From assembly GCF_018812025.1 (NCBI RefSeq), contig NC_063057.1, forward strand, positions 14,289,463 to 14,353,462: DNA of 64,000 bases, given 5' to 3'. The notes beneath the pieces are model-generated. The model had not been told where the DNA came from and made no database searches. It worked only from the letters and a program-made list of their open reading frames with translations. Both the position numbers and the translations under genes were made by a program. The stretch is from Megalobrama amblycephala. Taxonomy: Eukaryota; Chordata; Actinopteri; Cypriniformes; Xenocyprididae. Every line of letters starts with the position of its first letter. Within the stretch, counting starts at the first letter, position 1. This document shows, one piece after another, positions 1 to 12,138 of the stretch.

Positions 1-595
1 AACATGTTTAGATCAAATTTAACAAAAAAAAAAAAAAAAAAAAAAAAAAGAATGACAGCAGCAGTAATTAGTGGAAAATACGTTATCTGTTGCAGAACCT
101 GATTTCACCAAGTGCAGCACATCCCTGGAACAACATTCCAATCAACCAATCAGATATGAGGGACCAGTTTATGTCAAGTTTAGGCTTACAACCAGGGTTA
201 GGTGCTTCTACATTAGTGTTATTCACCTATCATTTCCCTCTGATATTTGGGATAACTTACGGGTAGGGTTGGGTATAAGGGTAGGGATTTGGTTAGGATT
301 AAATGTTCAGACAGGAATGTAGTTCCAGAATAAACAAAATACATTGACCCAGGAATGCGTCTAACTCTGCAAAATCAGGACGTGCCATATCTGTTCCAAG
401 GCAACTCATACCCCATATAGCAACTCAATAGCACACTTCACACACAGTAGACATCAAGGTTTCCAGACACATTTTATCTGTCAGAATCTGTTTGAAAACA
501 CTGTAGTAAAGTAACCGAAGAGAATTAGTTGGCAAGTTGTAGCAATAATGGATGACACATTTAAACACACCATAACCCCTGGTGTCCATATATTA
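1..595. other. Non-coding flank, no gene seen
   Basis: This stretch has a poly(A) run at about 26-49 and a G-rich stretch near 255-300 with spaced GGGTAGG/GGGTTGG-like units, resembling the guanine-rich strand of a common cyprinid repeat. The short open frame at 71-322 has no recognisable domain and low-complexity composition. I see no gene here. Confidence 0.5.
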
Positions 596-1374
596 AAGGG
601 ATAGTTCACCCAAAAATGAAAATTTGATGTTTATCTGCTTACCCCCAGCACATCCAAGATGTAGGTGTCTTTGTTTCTTCAGTAGAACACAAATGATGAT
701 TTTTAACTGCAACCGCTGCCGTCTGTCAGTGGTATAATGCAAGTCAGCGGGAACTTGGACTTTAAGAGTAAATAAAACACGACAGACAAATCCAAATTAA
801 ACCCTGCGGCTCGTGACGACACATTGATGTCTTAAGACACGAAACGATCGGTTTGTGTGAGAAACCGAACAGTATATCATTTTTTACCTCTAATACACCA
901 CTATGTCCAACTACATTCATCACTCGATTCGTTTGGTCTGATCGTGCTCTGACAGCGACAGTGATGTCTCGCGCATATACTTCAATGAGCGCGAGACATC
1001 ACTGCCGATGTCAGAGCGCGATCAGACCAAACGAATCGAGTGATGAATGCCGTTGGACATAGTGGTGTATTAGAGGTAAAAAATGATATAAATACTGTTC
1101 GGTTTCTCGCACAAACCGATCGTTTCTTGTCTTAGGACATCAATGTGTCGTCACGAGCTGCAGGGTTTAATTTGGACTTGTCTAAGCAAGTTTTATTTAC
1201 TCTTATTGTAGAAGTTCCCATCCACTAGCATTATTTGACTGACAGACAGCAACGGTTGGAGTTAAAAATCATCATTTGTGTTCTACTGAAGAAACAACGA
1301 CACCTACATCTTCGATGCTCTGGGGGTAAGCAGATAAACATCAAATTTTCATTTTTTGGGTGAACTATCCCTTC
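596..1374. mobile_element. Long foldback (inverted-repeat) non-autonomous DNA transposon
   Basis: The left arm starts 'aaagggatagttcaccc' and the right arm ends with its complement, 'gggtgaactatccctt'. The two arms stay complementary almost to the centre: 'gtgatgtctcgcgc' at 961-974 pairs with 'gcgcgagacatcac' at 989-1002, leaving a loop of about 14 bases. The whole 780 bp is therefore one imperfect hairpin, with scattered mismatches showing age. The terminal motif is one of the commonest repeat ends in cyprinid genomes. It has no coding capacity, and open frames inside it are mirror artefacts. The superfamily cannot be fixed from one copy. Confidence 0.88.
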
Positions 1375-3751
<2,377 letters not shown>

Positions 3752-4028
3752 ATGTGTCATGGTATTGGTTTAAGGACTCTTAGTTTGCTTCTCTTTGTTT
3801 TCCAGCTTCCTTCTGTCCTGTGTTCCCACTCATCATTTGTTGCTATGGTGATTCATTGTGTTAGTAATTAGATCCCACCTGTTGGATTTTCAGTCCTTCA
3901 GTTTCCTTAGTTCTTGGTTACTTGCATCATGTTGGATTATACTCTTTTGTTTTATTTAATAAAGCTACTTTGCTACTTTTATCCCTAAACTCTTCATTGT
4001 CTTCTTCGTGGACCAGAACTGTGACTAT

Positions 4029-4665
4029 ATATACAGTACAGTCCAAAAGTTTGGAACCACTAAGATTTTTAATGTTTTTAAAAGAAGTTTCATCTGCTCA
4101 CCAAGGCTACATTTATTTAATTAAAAATACAGTAAAAAAACAGTAATATTGTGAAATATTATTACAATTTAAAATAACTGTGTACTATTTAAATATATTT
4201 GACAAAGTAATTTATTCCTGTGATGCAAAGCTGAATTTTCAGCATCGTTACTCCAGTCTTCAGTGTCACATGATCCTTCAGAAATCATTCTAATATGCTG
4301 ATTTGCTCCTCAATAAACATTTATGATTATTTTCAATGTTGAAAACAGTTGTGTACTTTATTTTTTCAGGATTCCTTGATGTATAGAAAGTTCAAAAGAA
4401 CAGCATTTATCTGAAATACAAAGCTTCTGTAGCATTATACACTACCGTTCAAAAGTTTGGGGTCAGTAAGAATTTTTATTTTTATTTTTTTGAAAAGATT
4501 AAAAAATAATTAAAGAAATGAATACTTTTATTCAGCAAGGATGCATTAAATCAATCAAAAGTGGCAGTAAAGACATTTATAATGTTACAAAAGATTAGAT
4601 TTCAGATAAACACTGTTCTTTTGAACTTTATATTCATCAAATAATCCTGAAAAAAAATATTGTAC
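4029..4665. repeat. High-copy teleost 'caaaagtttgg' non-autonomous repeat, two pieces in inverted overlap
   Basis: The first piece begins 'acagtccaaaagtttgg' at about 4030. It contains the familiar run 'accaaggctacatttattt', 'cagtaatattgtgaaatatt' and 'tcacatgatccttcagaaat'. A second copy starts 'accgttcaaaagtttggggt' at about 4443. The end of the first piece (about 4360-4440) is the reverse complement of the second (about 4590-4660), so the pair can fold back. A shorter relative lies at 36215-36400, and another flanks the Tc1 insertion at 55.65/57.23 kb. No coding capacity. Confidence 0.8.
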
Positions 4666-4679
4666 ACAAATGGGCGTCA

Positions 4680-5560
4680 CATTGTGAAAAATGTTTTTCT
4701 CCAAAACAAGTTGGCCACAATTTATATGCACCCCTAGAATTTTTTATGAGTAAAATATTTAGCACACCAGGGTGATCATGAACATACAGGATTATAAATA
4801 CCCAAATTCCCTTAACCATTCATCACAATGAGTAAAACCAAAGAATATAGTTCTGATGTGCAGCAAAAGATTGCTGATTGGTTCACAAAATAGAAAATGG
4901 CTGTAAGAAAATAGCTAAAGCATTGAAAATCCCCATTTCCACCATCAGGGCAATACTTAAGAAGTTCCAGTCAACTAAAGATGTTACAAATCTGCCTGGG
5001 AGAGGAAGTGTGTCTAAATCATCCTAATGCATGGTGAGGAGGAAAGTTTGAGTGGCCAAAGACTTTCCAAGGATCACAGCTGGAGAATTGCAGAGATTAG
5101 TTGAGCCTTAAGTCTCAGAAAGCCTAAAAAAATGATCAAACAGCACCTACATCCCCACAAGTTGTTCGGGAGGGTTTCAAGAAAAATCCTCTGCTCTCAT
5201 CCAGAAAAAATCTCCAATATATTCAGTTGTCAGACAGGACTGGAACTTCAAATGGGACCGGCTTCTATAGCCAGATGACAACTTTTTGGCAGCAAACCCA
5301 CCAGATGGATTTGGTGCACACATGGATAAAAAGTACCCCATGCCCACGGTTAAATATACTGCTGGATCTTCAATGTTGTGAGCTTATGTTTCTGCTGGAG
5401 GTCCTGGACATCTTGTTCAGATAACATGGTATCATAGATTCTTTCAAATACCAACAGATAAAAAATAAAAAAAACCTGACCACTTCTGCTAGAAATCCAA
5501 TAATTATTTATTATATATGAATGATAATCATATTGTAGCATCATAACTTTGAGCACAAGC
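4680..5560 (+). pseudogene. Highly decayed Tc1-like transposase relic
   Basis: An ATG at about 4829 opens a Tc1-type N-terminus (MSKTKEYSSDVQQKIADW), the start of the paired-like DNA-binding domain. Within about 25 codons it runs into stop codons and frameshifts. Downstream traces still read like a Tc1 element: a helix-turn-helix linker near 4950-4990, 'lpgrg' near 5000, and transposase-like sequence through about 5420. No catalytic DDE motif can be recovered in one frame and no clean terminal inverted repeats are visible. It is the oldest Tc1 copy in the window. The exact limits are uncertain. Confidence 0.65.
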
Positions 5561-6053
5561 CTAGTGAAATATCAGCTCACTTGATTCTGATCTTTGCCTG
5601 ATAAGATGTTTAAAATCTTATAGAAATTTACCTAATCATTACAAAATTAAAACGACATAATTTCATAAATTGACCCGCCTATTTTTTTTCAAGCTATTCA
5701 ATCATTGTCAACTCGGAAGTGTTACGAGAAAGTGGGAGGTGCAGCAGAGGAACCAAAAGAGAGAGAGAAAAGAGAGGAGCGATTACAAGATGAGAGAGTG
5801 TGTGTGAGCCATGCTGAGCTGAATACACACAGAAAGACATTGGTGCTATTTTTAGGCAGTGCGTCTGAAATATATAGGGAATCAGATCGGAGAATAATCT
5901 TCCATTATGCATGCATGTACAGAATTCTCTATGAAATAAAGCACTGCAAATCAGGGGCATTTTACACACTCTACTGAAGCTTGTCACTGCACAGTGCAAA
6001 AATAAAGCAGCAAATATGGGACTCTGATATGTTAATCAGTGGGGCCTCAAATG

Positions 6054-6054
<1 letters not shown>

Positions 6055-6125
<71 letters not shown>
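6055..6125. repeat. (CA)n microsatellite
   Basis: A perfect CA dinucleotide tract of about 71 bp. It gives spurious Thr-His and Cys-Val reading frames on the two strands. Confidence 0.98.
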
Positions 6126-6128
<3 letters not shown>

Positions 6129-7660
6129 CATCTACATAAAATGAATCGCTACAGATGAACTGCAATGATGTAGAGTTGACAAGAATAGTATATAATGGCA
6201 TCTATTCTAGTAGTCTTTATTAGATATTGTTGTGGGGGACTTTGTTTTTATTACATTCGTGAAAAAAGCAAAATGAGGGTGAAGAAAGAAAGCAATTCTA
6301 TCATAACTCTTAGAGTGTTTGGCAATGTTAATGGATATGACAATGTTGATATGTTTGGTCTTGGCGGAATAGATTGCTACAGTGCTGCTGATGATGTTGG
6401 TTATTGCTGCTGCTGCAAGTATGGGACAAGCTGCTGTGAGCAAGTAAGACATGCTGCTGCTTTACAAAATAGAATACATGAATTACTCGTAGCAGATCTA
6501 TACAGGTGGAGCTGGGGAAGGTGGAGTGTTTCTGAAAGCATGCTGCAAAATTTTACAGCAAATGCTGGTGAAATATTTGAAGGTTGAGCAGCAAGCTCAT
6601 TGGCTACTGATACAGCAAGAACCAATCAGCTGCGCCCTATAGATAATGATGTGATTGCGAGCAGATTGAGTTAAGGACCTATCAGCCTGCGGCATCTAGA
6701 GTTTCATGACAGAACTTTATATTTATGATTTGTCTATAAAGACAAAAACTTTATGTAGTGTTCTTTATGTACACAAAAGTGCATAAGAGACTTCTTTTAT
6801 GTACACAAAATTGCATAAGAGACTTCTTTAAAAAAAAATTCTTTAAAAAAAAACACTTTTGAATCAAAAATTAAAAATTAAAATTTACTGAAATGACCAA
6901 ATCAACAACACACAAACACACATATATACATACCTACATGTATACATACCTACACAGACTCTTGTTCAAGTAAAAAAAGTCAAAGTCCAAATCAAAGCAT
7001 GATTAACCAACCTCAAGAGCTCCTTATTACAGTATAAGCCTTTAATCTGCTATCAGCAGCCACTGAAAATGCAGAGTCAGATATCTGTGACTGCTCTCCA
7101 CATCCCATCATTCCCCACGAACCCTGAACTGTTTGACCCCACTGCCAAGCACTTGGATACCTGGAAAACAGACCTGCATTTCACAAACACACACTCATAC
7201 ATGAAATAAGTGATGAGTGCTCAGTTACCTAGAAGGGGAAGGAGATAAACACAGATTAACACCAGACACATAACACCAGACTAACTTTCCGATGGACTTG
7301 GGCAAAAGGCATGACCTGATCTTTCTTACACATCTAGGACAATGTACATATGACTCACATTGGACAGTGTAGTTGATATGGGTTTGGTGTCTGGTGAGCT
7401 GGTGTGAGTGTCAACAGTGTTAATTACATAATGAAGCCAGTGTTAATACTGGAGGGGATGAAAAAGGGCAAATTTAGCTTAAGACAGAGAGGGAGGAGTA
7501 ATCACATCTCACATCATCCCACACACATCAAGGTAATAACAGTGTACACAAACACACAGTGTGTATCTGAGCTCATTAGCAGCTTAGTATATTTGCGATT
7601 GTGTGAATCAGATGTTTGGGCCTATAAGCAGAAGAAACTCATGAAAGCTTCACAACACTT

Positions 7661-7663
<3 letters not shown>

Positions 7664-7752
<89 letters not shown>
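7664..7752. repeat. (CA)n microsatellite
   Basis: A perfect CA dinucleotide tract of about 89 bp. The apparent 122-codon frame through it (7404-7772) is a tract artefact. Confidence 0.98.
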
Positions 7753-7754
<2 letters not shown>

Positions 7755-8822
7755 GCTCCATGGCATGACTGAAGCACTGGATGCTCTGTCAAGTGTGTGA
7801 ATGTGAATCTTTTACCTCTGCTTGAGCTGTTACAGAGAACACACACACACTTTTGGGTAGTAATTAAATCACCTTTGTGCTGTAGACAGAGCGATCACAC
7901 AATGATGTTCCCTTCAAATGGGTTAAGCAGTGAAGTGTAAACTTTGCGTATGGAAATTGTGAGGTAAGTTTCGAATGAAAAAGTCACACTGAGATATAAA
8001 GTTGCAATTATGAGAAATTGTGTCATAATATAACGATGATCTGATTTGATTGTCAGAACATTTAAACAGAGGCCATGCTGCATTGTGTAATTGAAAATCT
8101 GCAGATATGACCCTTTTATTTCAGTTAAAGTCCTTATGTAATAAAACTGTAGTTCCCTTTCGATAAAGTGCACTCGCATTACATCAGTTACTGACTCTTA
8201 TGGGGAAAACTCAAATTTTCTCACAATACTGAAGCCTGATTGGTTCACGTCTGCACAGACTAAAGGCTTTTTAGCCCACCGAAACGGGTGGGGCTGACTA
8301 TCTATTTAAGTCACGCTGAAAGCCATTTTCGTCAGAATTTTTCTCCTTCAAGCACGAAGATCAACTCGCTGACTCCAAAGAATAGAAAGAAGCCTTCTGC
8401 TTGCCGTAGAACAAGCCTCAAGCAGCGGATTAACCATGCTTCGACAGCTGCAGCTGATTCAGCGTTTCTCCCCTGCTGCCCTACAGCAAATTCAAGTGGT
8501 GTTTGGTTCAAAATATCGTGCCACAAGTGTGGAAGTTTTGGGCAAGTAATGGAGGAGGCTGAGTCATGCTGAGGCTGGACCACACCCAAAGCGGCCATGT
8601 ATTCACCACCTAACCCCCGGTTCAGTTCCAGGCATTGGGGGCACTGTGTTTGTTGTTGGTACTGGGTCTACCCCACCAGTGGTATGTGCGCCCAGACCTT
8701 CTTCTGCTGCGAACCAAATAAAAAACATACACCTTCACAAAAAGAGCATTCCTCCTCTTCATTATCCTTTCACAAGTGTCAGCCTCCCGCCATAGTGTGG
8801 CGAGCTACTACCTGCGGCTCTT

Positions 8823-9963
8823 CGACTCATCGCTTGGGAAGCCATTCCAAGCGTGTGGAATTGGGTTTTAGAAATAAACAAACGGGGCTACTCGCTCCAG
8901 TTTACTCGCTCCAGGTCACTCACAGGCCCCCATTCTTCAAAGGTGTGATTCACACTTGAGTCTCAATGGGATAGCCCAAATGTGCCAAAACGCGGTCCTG
9001 GATTTTGCCGGAGCACTCTCTAAGAACTCAGAGGCCAGCGGCGTCTTTCAGATTCGGGGACAGCCTCCCCCTAAAAATGTTTCAAAAGGTACTGGGCCTC
9101 ATGACAGAAGCCTTCTCAGTGGTCCCCTTGGGCATGTTAAATATGCGGCCTCTTCAACACTGGTTAAAGGCCTGCGTTCCACCTCGAGGGACGCCTCATT
9201 CTCAGAGTGAACCACAGCTGTATCAGTTGGGGGTAGAACTGGGCTCAGTTTCCAGAAGGAAAGTAGTTGTGACAAAGGCCTCCAAGACCGCCATCATCTC
9301 TAGGCAGTTGATGTGCCAGTTCTTCAGGTTGGGGCACCTGCCATTGCATAGGGCACCCTAACCTGATGAACTGGCACATTAACTGCCTAGAGATGATGGC
9401 GATGCTTCTGGCCTTCAGAGAGTTCCAGTCAGAGCTCAGGGGGCATCATGCCCTGGTCAGATTGGACAACATGACAGTGGTAGCCTATATAAATCTCGTC
9501 CGCTAATCACGCTGGCACTTCCTTCACCCCCTTCTATGGGCGCAGTACCATCTCTGCTCAGTGAGAGAAGTTCATGTTCCGGGAACATGGGAGCAGATAT
9601 TCAGTCTCAGAACAGACCGTCTACAGGGGAGTGGAGACTCCACCCCCAAGCGGTCAGCATGATCTGGAGCAATTTCGGGCAAGCAGAGGTCGACCTTTTT
9701 GCATCGAGAGAGAACTACCAATGCCTTATGTTCTTCTTGAAAGAACCATTAGCCCACAAGTGGTCTTCTCTGTGCCTTTACACCTTTCCTCCAGTAGCTC
9801 TGCTCCCTCAGGTCATCAACCGAATCAGGGAGGAGAGATGCTCGGTTTTAGATGCTTGGATGCTCGAATGGTTCAGCTGCTGTCTGCAGCCCCATGGCCA
9901 ATTCCGTTAAGAAGGGACCTCCTTTCCCAGGTGGGAGGGCAAATTTGGCATGAACACGATCTC
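8823..9963 (+). pseudogene. DIRS reverse transcriptase / RNase H pseudogene
   Basis: Residues reading RLIAWEAIPSVWNWVL from 8823 match the conserved stretch before the DIRS RT domain. The reading then jumps to WDSPKCAKTR near 8967 and RFGDSLPLKMFQKVLGLM near 9050-9100, so the RT core with its YxDD motif is missing. LNMRPLQHWLKA (about 9138-9175) is a DIRS hallmark after RT. RNase H follows, interrupted at 9290-9400 by an inverted duplication of its own sequence. The C-terminal part GEWRLHPQAVSMIWSNFG plus VDLFASRE (about 9628-9715) and the proline-leucine stretch YTFPPVALLPQ (about 9780-9810) are clear. Several frameshifts separate the blocks. It cannot encode a working polymerase. Confidence 0.85.
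9290..9400. repeat. Short inverted duplication within DIRS RNase H
   Basis: 'gccatcatctctaggcagtt' begins at 9290. Its reverse complement, ending 'aactgcctagagatgatggc', lies at about 9357-9400. Arms are about 44 bp with two or three mismatches, and the spacer is about 23 bp. Only the right arm is in the coding orientation for RNase H (it reads LMNWHINCLEMM). The left arm is an inverted copy that replaces the expected coding sequence. Confidence 0.85.
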
Positions 9964-10586
9964 TGAAGCTAGGGCACCTTCTACCGGGCGCCTATATGCT
10001 CAAAAAATGTCTATTTTTTTCTGTCTGGTGTTCAGCCTGAGATATAGATATACCTTCTGTCTTCTGAGATTGCTTCATTACTGTAATTTCTACTGGAGCT
10101 GCTGGATGGCATACGTACCCCATCCATGCTCAAGGTATACATGGCAGCTATTGCAGCGTAGGAAACGCGACCTGGTGGTCAAATTTCTCAGAGGGGCCAG
10201 GAGGCTGAACCTGCCTCACACTAGCACGATTCCATCCTGGAACCTGTCCACAGTCCCTCTGTTTGAGCCGCTCACAACGGCTGACTTTTGGCCCCTCTCC
10301 CTAAAGACCACCCTTCTGACAGTCAGAGCAGCTATTTGTGTCCTTCGGAGGCCACTTGAAGGGGCTGCCAGTCATGAAGCAGAGGCTATTCCATTGAATA
10401 ATGGATGCAATAGCACTGGCTTACAAGTCCTTGGACTTGCAGTGCCCTATTGGGGCAAGGGCCCACTCCACCAGGGGAATGGCCTCCTTATGGGCTTGGT
10501 CTAGTGGAGTGTCCATTGCCGACATCTGTGCGGTGGCAAGTTGGTCCTTGCCGTCCACCTTTGCTAGGTTCTCCAACTTAGTTTAG
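9950..10586 (+). pseudogene. DIRS tyrosine recombinase pseudogene
   Basis: The frame opens with TISEARAPSTGRLYAQK at about 9953, the conserved start of fish DIRS recombinases. Next come KRDLVVKFLRGARRLNLP (about 10162-10215) and, after a large internal loss, CPIGARAHSTRGMASLWAW (about 10440-10500), which carries the His-x-x-Arg box. The frame ends ICAVASWSLPSTFARFSNLV before the stop at 10584-10586. The catalytic tyrosine expected after RF is a serine here. The first Arg box falls in the deleted part. With these losses and frameshifts the enzyme is dead. Confidence 0.85.
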
Positions 10587-10912
10587 CAGATAAACACATT
10601 TATATATATATACACTGAATGCTCAAACTGAACAAAAACATTAATGACTCAACATGAACTCAGGGGCATGTTCATTTTTTTCCAGTTATGTCTAGAATGA
10701 GAATGTGCCTCTCCCAGATTCCACCTACTTCTGAATACCAAGTGGCAAATCATGTTCATTACGGTTAAGAAAACCATAACCTACTAGCAATTAAATATTT
10801 TGATTCAATCAAAACATTTATATAATAATAATCATAATAATTCATAAATTTAATAAAAACTATATTATTATATATCTATTTTCTGGTAAAATAAAGAGAT
10901 TTAACATCCATA

Positions 10913-12136
10913 TACACTCACCTAAAGGATTATTAGGAACACCATACTAATACTGTGTTTGACCCCCTTTCGCCTTCAGAACTGCCTTAATTCTACGTGG
11001 CATTGATTCAACAAGGTGCTGAAAGCATTCTTTAGAAATGTTGGCCCATATTGATAGGATAGCATCTTGCAGTTGATGGAGATTTGTGGGATGCACATCC
11101 AGGGCACGAAGCTCCCGTTCCACCACATCCCAAAGATGCTCTATTGGGTTGAGATCTGCTGACTGTGGGGGCCATTTTAGTACAGTGAACTCATTGTCAT
11201 GTTCAAGAAACCAGTTTGAAATGATTCGAGCTTTGTGACATGGTGCATTATCCTGCTGGAAGTAGCCATCAGAGGATGGGTACATGGTGGTCATAAAGGG
11301 ATGGGCATGGTCAGAAACAATGCTCAGGTAGGCCGTGGCATTTAAACGATGCCAATTGGCACTAAGGGGCCTAAAGTGTGCCAAGAAAACATCCCCCACA
11401 CCATTACACCACCACCACCAGCCTGCACAGTGGTAACAAGGCATGATGGATCCATGTTCTCATTCTGTTTACGCCAAATTCTGACTCTACCATCTGAATG
11501 TCTCAACAGAAATCGAGACTCATCAGACCAGGCAACATTTTTCCAGTCTTCAACTGTTCAATTTTGGTGAGCTCGTGCAAATTGTAGCCTCTTTTTCCTA
11601 TTTGTAGTGGAGATGAGTGGTACCCGGTGGGGTCTTCTGCTGTTGTAGCCCATCCGCCTCAAGGTTGTGCGTGTTGTGGCTTCACAAATGCTTTGCTGCA
11701 TACCTCGGTTGTAACGAGTGGTTATTTCAGTCAAAGTTGCTCTTCTATCAGCTTGAATCAGTCGGCCCATTCTCCTCTGACCTCTAGCATCAACAAGGCA
11801 TTTTCGCCCACAGGACTGCCGCATACTGGATGTTTTTCCCTTTTCACACCATTATTTGTAAACCCTAGAAATGGTTGTGCGTGAAAATCCCAGTAACTGA
11901 GCAGATTGTGAAATACTCAGACCGGCCCGTCTGGCACCAACAACCATGCCACGCTCAAAATTGCTTAAATCACCTTTCTTTCCCATTCTGACATTCAGTT
12001 TGGAGTTCAGGAGATTGTCTTGACCAGGACCACACCCCTAAATGCATTGAAGCAACTGCCATGTGATTGGTTGATTAGATAATTGCATTAATGAGAAATT
12101 GAACAGGTGTTCCTAATAATCCTTTAGGTGAGTGTA
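10913..12136 (-). mobile_element. Tc1/mariner element, about 1.22 kb
   Basis: Terminal inverted repeats read 'tacactcacctaaaggatta' from 10913 and its complement 'taatcctttaggtgagtgta' up to 12136. Both are flanked by TA, the usual Tc1/mariner target duplication (10911-10912 and 12137-12138). The inner 'ttaggaacacc' repeats also match. The only coding content is a transposase on the minus strand. The length is typical for a full-length Tc1/mariner, so this copy is complete in outline but mutated inside. Confidence 0.93.
10947..11986 (-). pseudogene. Tc1/mariner transposase pseudogene
   Basis: It starts at an ATG at 11986-11984 (MGKKGDLSNFERGMVVGARR) with a Tc1-type helix-turn-helix region (SISQSAQLLGFSRTTISRVYK), then a stop at 11852-11854. 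The frame continues through a second HTH/linker to NRKKRLQFARAHQN, with a second stop at 11558-11560. The DDE catalytic domain follows: NVAWSDESRF (first Asp), a frameshift near 11345-11355, then FQQDNAPCHKARI (second Asp) and [11 protein letters not shown] (Glu). The C-terminus MPRRIKAVLKAKGGQTQY is intact. Two nonsense codons and one frameshift inactivate it, while all three catalytic positions remain. Confidence 0.92.
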
Positions 12137-12138
12137 TA

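Larger units (their letters stand above)
5561..8150. other. Repeat-punctuated non-coding region
   Basis: The region holds two (CA)n tracts (annotated separately) and a pair of direct repeats of about 31 bp at 6767-6828, each containing 'tttatgtacacaaaa' and 'gcataagagacttc'. The rest is unremarkable AT-rich sequence. An open frame of 130 codons at 6195-6587 is serine/glycine-rich with no domain I recognise. Its opposite strand is also open, so I do not call it a gene. Confidence 0.4.
8151..10590 (+). mobile_element. Decayed DIRS-type retrotransposon (plus strand)
   Basis: The left end 'gttccctttcgataaagtg' at 8151 resembles the terminal repeat of the better preserved DIRS element at 29036-32246. 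In order, the interior shows a stretch preceding the RT domain (about 8823-8910), the C-terminal part of RT (about 8967-9190), RNase H pieces (about 9260-9960) and a tyrosine recombinase (about 9950-10586). DIRS elements copy through RNA and integrate as circles by tyrosine recombinase, so they lack DDE integrase and make no target duplication. This copy has lost its RT palm and carries many frameshifts. It differs enough from the second copy to be another subfamily or a much older insertion. Confidence 0.85.

Noticed and set aside
6195..6587. 130-codon frame as a small cysteine-rich protein
   Set aside because: No signal peptide, domain or splice context, and the reverse strand is also open. 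The composition reflects TGC/GCT-like local sequence.
7404..7846. His/Thr-rich and Cys/Val-rich frames (also at 5971-6201, 15317-15669 and 49062-49498)
   Set aside because: They are translations of (CA)n/(TG)n tracts and their flanks.
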